Positions 56,365 through 64,000 of a stretch of 64,000 nt of DNA are shown here, piece by piece (positions within the stretch are counted from its first letter, which is position 1; each line of letters starts with the position of its first letter). The notes beneath the pieces were generated by a model. It ran no database searches. It saw only the letters and a program-made list of their open reading frames with translations, and was not told where the DNA came from. The position numbers and the translations under genes were made by a program. The stretch is taken from contig NC_087077.1 of NCBI RefSeq assembly GCF_026151205.1, positions 2,296,001-2,360,000 on the forward strand. The letters are read 5' to 3'. Source of the DNA: Bolinopsis microptera. Its lineage: Eukaryota; Ctenophora; Tentaculata; Lobata; Bolinopsidae.

Positions 56365-58504
56365 ATGACTAATTGATAGCATACTGTTATTATTGTTAGT
56401 TTTTGTATTACTATTTTGCACAGATCCGTGTCAGGTTGCATAAAGTTTAAACAATAAACATACGGTTACTCGATTTTCAAATTCGATATCAGTGAAAGCA
56501 GGATTAATGAACGAATAGTGTGACATTGGGTTCTCAACCATGGAAATTTAGAAGTCCCTACATGCTGTTCTTTCTGGCTCCATGTGCTAGTTAGGGGTCT
56601 GAGGTATCCGAAAAATCATGTTTTGAGTACCCAAAGTGTTCTGGGTGCCAAGAATGAGGTTATTAAAGCGGCGAAAATGACCGATTTTGGACTATTTATG
56701 AGCTTTTTTGCCCATTTTCATGAGATAAAGAATCAGGAAAGCTGCTCTAGATGATTGAAATGGTTGATACCAATGAGGATACACCCAACACACATAAATA
56801 TTCGTGATATATGTGATTTTAATGAGAAAAATATGATCTCAGGGCCCATTTTATACCAAAATTTGCCAAAACCACTCGCACTTGTCAAAGCTTCCTCATT
56901 TTAGACACATTTAATGATTATTATGGTATCTAACTTATGGTGTATCTGATAGGAGTATGTCTTAGCTTCATTTAAGCCATCAATGAGCATGCTGGTGTGT
57001 ATGAAAGTACTTTTATCCACCCGTGGCCGTCCATTGATATAGTCTGGGCCATGCGCGCGCGCGCGCGCGCGCTTTTACAAACATGAATTTTCTCCCTCAG
57101 TATCTATCTAAATCTTTTAAAGACATGATTTGAATGCTATCCTACTCAGCACATGAGTGCTACAGGATGGTGAAAGAATTTCTATAAAAAATCGTTAAAT
57201 GTGGAAGATATGAGGTCATTATATGTGTGTGCGCGCGCGCGCGCGCGCGCTTTTACAAACTTGATATCCTCAGTCCTTTCACATAAACTGAGATTTTGTT
57301 TCAAACTTAATTGACTCTGAACCGAAATTGCCAAAGGAAACAGATAGTGTAACTCAGAAAGACCACAAATGTATAGTTTGTGAGATATTGAGGTTATACT
57401 CCAAATAATTTACAATGATGTCACACCAGAAAACCTCTATTTTTGGTATATTTAACCTCATATCTTGAACGCGCAGTACTGGATTGAGCTAAACTTGGTC
57501 AGGTTTGGTAGCCCTGACTATCCTTGATCATATGGAACAGGAATAAAACTGTTTAGATGTTCTATCTTAATTATATTAGGCACTTAGTTCTGAAAAGTGA
57601 GAATGTCATTAATACTGCTTTCACTGATATGGAATTATAACTGGGCGGCGCTCGGCCTGTCACTCCGCTATATTTGCATGCCTATAAACAGCTAAGACTG
57701 GGGACCCAGGTTGTACTTGTATTGAATATAAATATAATAAAGTAAGCCATCACGGATCGGCAAATTGAGCGGCCATCCACAAAAGAAAAGCGGCAGCATT
57801 TCTTGTTGTGATTATTGATCAAGGGTGTTCATGTCATTTTGATTTAATAACAGTTTTTGAGAAGTACCTCATACTTTTAACAAAACATGGGGTCAGAGGA
57901 CTTTTTAGTCTTCGAGAATGTACCCAGTAGAACGCGTGATTAGCTACCTTGTCCTTATAAACGTTAAGCTTACACTTAAGCAAAATTTAGACGCGTATAT
58001 CAATATCAATATCATTCGTCACAATAATGGATAAAGGGTGTAGCCCGCTGTAGGCAATGTTTATACAATTATATAGTTTTTTGCACAGTTTACGGTGTGG
58101 AGATGTTTTACCATGACGGTAAATTCTATTTGTTCTGTATGGTCCTGTCAAAAATAATAATAATAATTCGTCATGACTCATGAATGTAGCAAAAATAAAA
58201 TCGAAGTTGTAAGGAAAATTTGTAATTTAGCCGAACGAACAGGAGATGGACAGTTTTTATTTGCGGATCATAACACTAACAGTTCAATCAAACTCAAAGA
58301 CAGCTGACGGGGGGCCGGGGGGCGCCAAATCTTCGTTTGAGTGTGGGAAAATTTAGAAAAACTTAACTTAAACTACAGTACCAGCAAAACTGTGCGTTTT
58401 GCTCTAGAAACACACTTTTTAGATATTTTACCGGCTTATCCTCTAATATCATCTGATTTGTTCAATTTTAGGGAGGGGCGCCAAAAGTGGAGGGGGCACC
58501 ATCA
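56365..58504. other. No gene seen; paired GC dinucleotide tracts
   Basis: No coding signal. 57053-57072 and 57231-57250 are 20-bp GC runs, each followed by TTTTACAAAC and, a few bases on, CCTCAG. The rest is AT-rich. Several short open frames (57987-58181, 58341-58577) have no motif support; the last overlaps a poly-G-rich transposon end. Confidence 0.5.
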
Positions 58505-58571
58505 AGGGGGCCCTTTTTTCAGCGGGCGGGGGGGGGGGGGGGGGGGGGCAACAGGCAACGTTACGCCACTG
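58505..58571. mobile_element. hAT-type end, CGTTACGCCACTG
   Basis: A G-rich stretch (about 20 G at 58529-58549) followed by CAACAGGCAACGTTACGCCA and CTG. It has the same end as 35459-35471 and, reversed, 30940. The GGCGCC words upstream (58320, 58478) recall GGCGCCCCCC in the GGH exon insertion. Confidence 0.6.
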
Positions 58572-58964
58572 GTATAATAATACTTACTGTAATTTGAAAC
58601 CACGGGTACCATGTACTGTTGATCACGAGCAAGTTTTTAAATAAGATAATAAATGAATATTGGATTCCGAAGTTCTAGTACTGAAGTACTGAGTACGTGA
58701 GGTTTGCCTTTGCCTAGTTTTACGTTTGTACTTATTCAATGCTAATACTCTATAATAGTATATTGAATATACTGGATGATGATTAATCACTCTACACTCG
58801 ACTATCACGTGACTTACTTAAACATGTTCTCTAGATGTTCTCTACTTTGACCCCAACCCTTACCCGCGGCCCTAACCTAATTCCTAACTAATAGTTAACC
58901 TTATGTCACTTAAACATTTCGAAGTGTAGTCGTAGAGTGATTCAGCACGCTTGGAATATAATGC

Positions 58965-61220
58965 ATGTGTTATATTCAGACCACTATAACCCAGCAACTT
59001 TCCTTTGTACTGTTTGCATTGTATTACTATATTTACACCTGCGACTCATGTTCACGATCAATTAGCTTCGATTACCTAAACAATTTTTAGACTTTAAGAT
59101 TCAATTGTTTACATTTTATGGTCCTGTGAGGGTCTCCTCGTTGAGTGAAGCTGATCAGAAAGTTGGTTAGCACCGCGATTTCCATTGAATTGTGGCCTAC
59201 GTATCCTAGACGTGATCATTGAGTTTTATAGTGAGAATTTGATGGAAAAATCTAGTGTCTCGCGGTCATCGGCTATTTATATAATACAGGTCCCAGATTG
59301 TGAGATGCACTGTAGTTATTTCTATCCGGTTTCTGCATTCCACCAATTTAATCTCAAGTTTAATAATTGTTGAAACCGCTGACCAACCGAAAATCGTAAG
59401 ATTCCAGGCTACAACAGTAGTAGTTGTCAGTTAAAGTAGCAGAAAATGATGACGGGTTATCTGCTCTTGGTTCTGGGTATGGTAGTTGGGATGAACTGTG
59501 CTCCAGCCACGGCAAACAAAGCTGTCTCCTACCCTCCAACTTACAAGGGCCCAGTTATTGGCATCCTCACTCAGAAGACCAATGGACAGTTCCAGAGGTA
59601 CGGACACTCCTACCTTGCTGCTTCCTACGTCAAGTTTTTGGAGATGGCAGGTTCGAGACTATTTTTTTAACTTTTAGTTTTAGTTATGCTTAAATATTTC
59701 ACGTCCAGTACAAGTCGAAGGTTAGGTTTATCTGCAAATTTCTTAGTAAATAAATCAAGTGATTTTCCCTTCATTTAACTATTCTATTTATACTATTGCA
59801 CCCCTATAGGCGCACAAGTTATTCCAGTCATTGACTCCATGTCTCCTGACCAAATGAACCGAACTCTTCATTCCATAAATGGAATGTTAATCCCTGGCGG
59901 CGCCCAGGTTTGAAGAGGAATTGTACAAATCATGTCCTATCTATACTTATTTACTTATCGCGAAGAATCACAGATTATTATACAATTACTTCTGATAGTT
60001 GGTATCCTAATTAAGTTGGTTGGTTGAAGGTGCATTAAAATTGTACATTCTGAAGATAAAGTTTAAATTTTTTGAGTCTACCTTCTCTTCAGAGTTCAGA
60101 CATCATATAATGTTTCAGATATTCCCCAACTCCAAGTTCTATGAAGCCTCCAAGTACATTTACGACTGGACAGTGAATTCCAACAAAAACGGATCCTACT
60201 TTCCACTTTGGGGCACTTGCTTAGGTAAATCCAATAGTCATTACCCAATTTATACCTGATTTCATTCATCATAGTCCAAACTCCAAACTCCAAACCTTAA
60301 GAGTAAGTAGAACCTTAGAATTAATCATGTAATGGTCTATCGCAGTGAAGGATTAATTTACTTGTATCGTAACGAAAATTTCCACAGGTTTTGAGGCTAT
60401 ACTGTACGCAGAAGCAAATGCCAACGTTACAACAGACATACGATTTAGGTGCTCCGCTCACATGCCAAACAATCTCACCATTCAGGAGGTAAGTAGATAA
60501 GGAAAATGGAAATCTTTATTGTTCTGAAGATTTGAAGGGCAACATTTCGTGCTATTTTCGTAAGGGTATGTAACACTACCGCTACCATCGCTTACCATCT
60601 CAATGAAAAAGAGGCGTCAAATTTCTCAAACATTTTAATCTAATTTCAGGGAGCACAGGACTCAAGAATGTTGTCTAATCTAGACAGCAAACTTTACCAA
60701 GCTGTTCAAACCGAACAACTGGTCTACAATGCACACTCCTTCTGTATCGGTGCAGAACAGATCGAGAGTCCCGATGGTCCGCTCCACAACAATTTCAACC
60801 TACTGGCGGTAAATTGGGACGCTAATGGGAAACAATACATAGCTCTGGTGGAACACAAAAAAATACCGATCTACGCTTCTCAGTTTCACCCAGAAAAGAA
60901 CGCTTTCGAATGGACGACGTATAAAAGTATTCCTCACACCAAAAATGCGATCCTTTTTATGCAATACCTGGCTAACTTCTTTGTTGGCGAGGCTCGTCAA
61001 AGCAAAAACCAGTTCTCCGAGTCGGTGGAGTTCTACAAGAGAAGCATCAACAACTACAACCCCGTTTACACCGCGATAGCGCTCAACTCTTCTTTAGAGT
61101 CGTGTTACTTCTTCCACGACAGGAGAGATGACTTGCTCCTCAATACGACCGATTAAACAACTGTATCGGCCATAGAAAAACCCAATACTTCTGCACCAGA
61201 CTTTATTGCAAAATTCAAAA
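58965..61220 (+). repeat. Segmental duplication, copy 2
   Basis: Same-orientation partner of 29561-32600, about 29 kb away. It keeps the pre-insertion state at both transposon sites of copy 1: ACCCAGCA at 58989-58996 (no hAT) and a single CTACGTC in exon 1. It has about 130 bp near 59144-59275 that copy 1 lacks. Confidence 0.92.
59446..61156 (+). CDS. GGH-like: Gamma-glutamyl hydrolase, copy 2 (intact)
   Basis: Five exons: 59446-59650, 59810-59907, 60119-60224, 60388-60488 and 60650-61156, all AG/GT. They join to 1017 nt, 338 residues plus stop, close to the 318 of the human enzyme. A hydrophobic signal peptide starts MMTGYLLLVLGMVVGMNC. The mature part starts KGPVIGILTQ and continues with IPVIDSM, INGMLIPGG, the nucleophile Cys135 in YFPLWGTCLGFEA, and His250/Glu252 in SQFHPEKNAFEW, the catalytic triad of this peptidase C26 family. 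The tail ends SCYFFHDRRDDLLLNTTD with a sequon. It cleaves gamma-linked polyglutamate chains from folates in lysosomes or outside the cell (family knowledge). The ATG was chosen because it starts the signal peptide and is shared with copy 1. ATTAAA near 61313 or AATAAA near 61536 could end the transcript. Confidence 0.93.
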
Positions 61221-61682
61221 TTTTGAAAAGTTCCTGTTCGTTTGGTTTTGATTATTATTATTTTTCACATGCACCCTAGACCTTTTGTATGTCTCTTACC
61301 TACCGAAAGTTTCATTAAACATTTCATCTAAATGATCCTTCACTGCCTTGCAATTTTATGTTTTTAGTTCTTCATCTTTCCTCTAATTATATGGATTTCG
61401 AAAGATCTGGTCACTGCAAAAAATTTAACTTGCATCATCAACTCACCGAAAGATTGTCTGAAGTTTGCCTTAATATAAGTTAGATGAAGTGTCATTAAAT
61501 AATAATAAACCAAATTTGAGGCGAATGAAGAATTAAAATAAACATCTCTCAACCAAACTGATTATTCATCAAACGAAATCTGAGGAAATAAGAACACTAT
61601 ATCAAAGACCTGAATATAATACTCTCAAAGTTACATAAATAAACATTAATTATTTAATAATTACATTTTAAAATATTTACAT

Positions 61683-61848
61683 TTATAAACAATTCATTAC
61701 AAACTGCATCTGCAACCAACTCAAAGTAATCTCACTGACGCCGAACGCCCAAAACGCCAAACCCAAAACTAGAACTATCAAGATCTTGATGATCATGCTA
61801 TCGTCAAATTTAAAGTGTTCCTGACCAGGTCCATGCTGTTTGATGAAT
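61683..61848 (-). other. Membrane-anchor-like exon in a different phase
   Basis: Minus-strand frame reads IKQHGPGQEHFKFDDSM, then the hydrophobic IIKILIVLVLGLAFWAF and a short tail to a stop at 61683-61685. It looks like a C-terminal membrane segment. Its acceptors (TTAGATTCAG, AAACAG, GGTCAG) are all phase 0, which does not match the phase 2 exit of the exon at 61937-62006. It could follow 62214-62340 in another frame by skipping, or belong to another gene. Confidence 0.4.
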
Positions 61849-61936
61849 ATTATATTCTGAATCTAAAGATGCTGACAGTCAGTTCACAGAGAATTGTCGT
61901 GCTGTAGAGGGTTGAGGAGGTAGTTACCGAGTTTAC

Positions 61937-63445
61937 CGTTCCCTCGTCTTCGATATTCGGAACTTGGTGCGGGAGGCATTGTCGCCAACTGCTGGTTCCT
62001 TCGACTCTGTCGGGCAAAGTTATAATAAATATAAGATAATAATAAGTAGTTATACTATTAGTTAACAATGTCAGGGCATTGGTATTGTTCAAGGGTGCAA
62101 AAATGTTTCAGGTAAATGCTAAATTGGGTCCCAATTTTAGCATATACTAATATAACTAAGCCGTGTCCGATATAGGAATGAATAACGTCGTGCTACTACT
62201 AATAAGAACTAACTTGGTCGGGTAAAGGGTCGTCTAGTCCCCTCAGAGCGGGGCCCCGGGGACTGGTCAGGGCCTGTGGAGGAGGAGGTGGTCCTGGGAG
62301 CGGGCTTGTCGGGCTCATCAACGTGCTGGTCAGTTGAGACCTGGGTGAAGGCCTGGGGTGTCAGCGTTAGTACTAGGTGACATGTATTATTATAGGTGTT
62401 ATTAGGTGTTACTAAGTGTTAATAGGTGTTACTAGGTGTTACTAGGTGGTGTTAGGTGTTACTAGGTGTTACTAAGTGTTTAATATGTCTTAATAGGAGT
62501 TACTAGGTGGTATTAGGTGATACTACTATACTAGGCGTTACTGGGTGGTATTAGGTAACACTAGATGGTATTATGTGTTACTAGGCGTTACTGGGTGGTA
62601 TCAGGTAATACAAGGTGTTAATAGCCAATAGGTGTTACTAGGTGTGATTAAAGAATCTCCCTATTCGTCGATAGGCAAAGACAAAAAATATGGTTCAATA
62701 CAAAATCTCAAATTATATGGAAAAATAACATGTGGATTAGAATAACTCTCGTAATGAAACTCTCCACTGTTTCTTAAAACCTATAATCCAACCCACCTCC
62801 GAGACTCTAGTGAAAGATGAGTTGTTGTGATGGGTGACAGGTGGTGGGTGATGGGTGACGGGTGATGCTGACCTAGCACTAGGCGAGTATGATTCATACA
62901 GAACTGTAACAGGTGACAAACTACGCAAAGTTTCGTACGCCCGCTTTGCAGTGAACATACTGCTGAGAAATAGTGAAAAGAGTGGATAATATTAACTGGT
63001 ATGTACATATTTATTATTATTATTATTTATGTGTATAATTATATTGAAGTTTGTGATAAGTTTGTGAATGTGGAGTCCTAAGATAAGATAATGATTGACT
63101 AAAAATGTTAAATGTAAGACGTTGAGTTGTAGAGATTGTTATGAACATTCGCGGCAGTAAATGTGCGGTGAATGTACAGTAAATGTACAGTTAATGTACA
63201 GTAAATGTACAGTAAACGTACAGTAAATGTACAGTAAATGTACAGTAAATGTACAGTAAATGTACAGTAAATGTACAGTAAATGTACAGTAAATGTACAG
63301 TACAGTCAGCAATGTAGCCTGCATAACAAACCTGACTGTAGAATTAGGGGTACACATCATCTCCTTGGAGGGAACTTGTTTTTGTGTAAGTTCCCTGGCC
63401 ATCTTGCTCCTCAACTGTTTTATGTAGGATTGTAACGACGTCGTG
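61937..63445 (-). CDS. Unrecognised multi-exon gene, partial
   Basis: Candidate exons on the minus strand: 63445-63332, 62959-62797, 62340-62214 and 62006-61937, all AG/GT. One frame stays open through all four, entering as SYIKQLRSKMARELTQKQ and MMCTPNSTV, then AKRAYETLRSLSPVTVLYES and RSASPVTHHPPPVTH, then VSTDQHVDEPDKPAPRTTSS and GTRRPFTRP, then KEPAVGDNASRTKFRISKTR. The content is polar, Ser/Thr/Pro-rich and probably disordered, like an intracellular tail. I do not recognise the family. The start lies outside or upstream and the end is unresolved. It converges with the second gamma-glutamyl hydrolase gene. Minisatellites lie in two introns (62394-62650 and 63172-63303). Other frames of two exons are also open, so the model is tentative. 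Confidence 0.4.
62394..62650. repeat. Degenerate TAGGTGTTACTAGG minisatellite
   Basis: Loose tandem units of about 10-11 bp around AGGTGTTACT with variants (AGGTGGTATT, AAGTGTTAAT). Intronic in the tentative minus-strand gene. Confidence 0.85.
63172..63303. repeat. 11-bp minisatellite TAAATGTACAG
   Basis: About 12 near-perfect copies of an 11-bp unit (variants TTAATG and TAAACG). An open frame across it on the minus strand is a repeat artefact. Confidence 0.95.
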
Positions 63446-64000
63446 CTGTAACATGCGAATCAAAAAATTTAAAATTTGAACTTTAATCTGAGGCTTGAAA
63501 TCAAACATGCACATGCTAGGGCCTAAATACAGGAAAACATCAGACTTTGCATGATTATAATATGTGTTTTACAGCAGTTGGTGTCTGACCTGTTCGAAAG
63601 TTGGGCTTCATAAGCGGGTTTATAAATTGCATCAGAGGGGTTCCGACTAGAATCTGTTTGGAGGGTTGTCCTGTGGGAAATATGCTGTGTTTGTCGGTTC
63701 ATTAAGTTTTATGATTTTAAAAAAAAATTCTATTTGATTACATTTAATACAATTTATCTAAATTCTTCAAGCACTGAGCTGTGGCAACGATACCCTTTAA
63801 AGCTATCCGAAAGTCCAAACAATTTTGGACCACCTTGTATGCATAAAACTAAAAATCGATTAAAAATAGAAACCCCGGAAAACTTAGAGGTATTATTAAT
63901 TTTATCCTAACGCTGAAATGTGCTGACAAGACTTCACAACTTAATTCGCTGGGTCCTGATAACTTAAACGTAACATAATAAAAACTAAAGTGTAACTCCC
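63446..64000. other. No gene seen
   Basis: AT-rich sequence without a recognisable exon, repeat or hairpin. It may be intron of the minus-strand gene that ends at 61.7-61.9 kb. Confidence 0.4.

Noticed and set aside
63139-63414. 91-residue frame with repeated VHLLYIYCTFT
   Set aside because: Most of it is the 11-bp TAAATGTACAG minisatellite; only the part at 63332-63445 is exon-like.

Overview
This is animal (metazoan) nuclear DNA. It is AT-rich, its genes have GT-AG introns, one gene carries an AATAAA signal, and most of the DNA is transposon or tandem repeat. The genes and the mix of hAT, pogo-like and non-LTR relics fit a marine invertebrate, perhaps a cnidarian. The sequence alone does not fix the species. 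No bacterial, phage or CRISPR feature is present.

Layout. 1-1144 is a 20-bp minisatellite with higher-order structure. 5067-9944 (+) holds the last five exons of a ClC-7-like chloride/proton antiporter, with an intronic 21-bp minisatellite. 10301-13805 is a giant inverted-repeat transposon with a nested hAT-like insertion in each arm. 14.2 kb holds a GPCR fragment. 18036-19205 (+) is an intronless rhodopsin-like GPCR whose C-terminal tail was rewritten by an 81-bp transposon. 19.4-23 kb holds two non-LTR retrotransposon relics and a palindromic element. 24.0-27.7 kb is a nearly seven-copy, apparently identical 537-bp satellite. 28.4 kb holds a pogo-type transposase relic.

29.6-32.6 kb and 59.0-61.2 kb are two same-strand copies of a segmental duplication, each with a five-exon gamma-glutamyl hydrolase gene. 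Copy 1 has a 49-bp insertion with a stop in exon 1 and a hAT element upstream. Copy 2 is intact and keeps the empty hAT site. 33.5-35.3 kb contains a motif (GGTGGATA) that switches orientation half-way. 36.4-38.0 kb (+) is a Ly6/uPAR-like gene or pseudogene. 38894-42466 (-) is a gene I assembled from three exons: a long heptad coiled coil with Asn at alternate core positions, followed by a C-terminal head domain. 43-58 kb is mostly transposable elements, including a family with AGTAGG ends, 3-bp target duplications and a paralogous empty site. 61.7-63.45 kb (-) is an unrecognised multi-exon gene, tail-to-tail with the second hydrolase.

The genes do not form a pathway. The ClC-7-like antiporter and gamma-glutamyl hydrolase are both typically lysosomal, but nothing links their positions to a joint function. 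The main story is remodelling of host genes by small transposons, visible because unoccupied copies of several sites survive in the same window. Exon models rest on reading-frame continuity, splice signals and remembered family motifs; no database search or RNA evidence was available.
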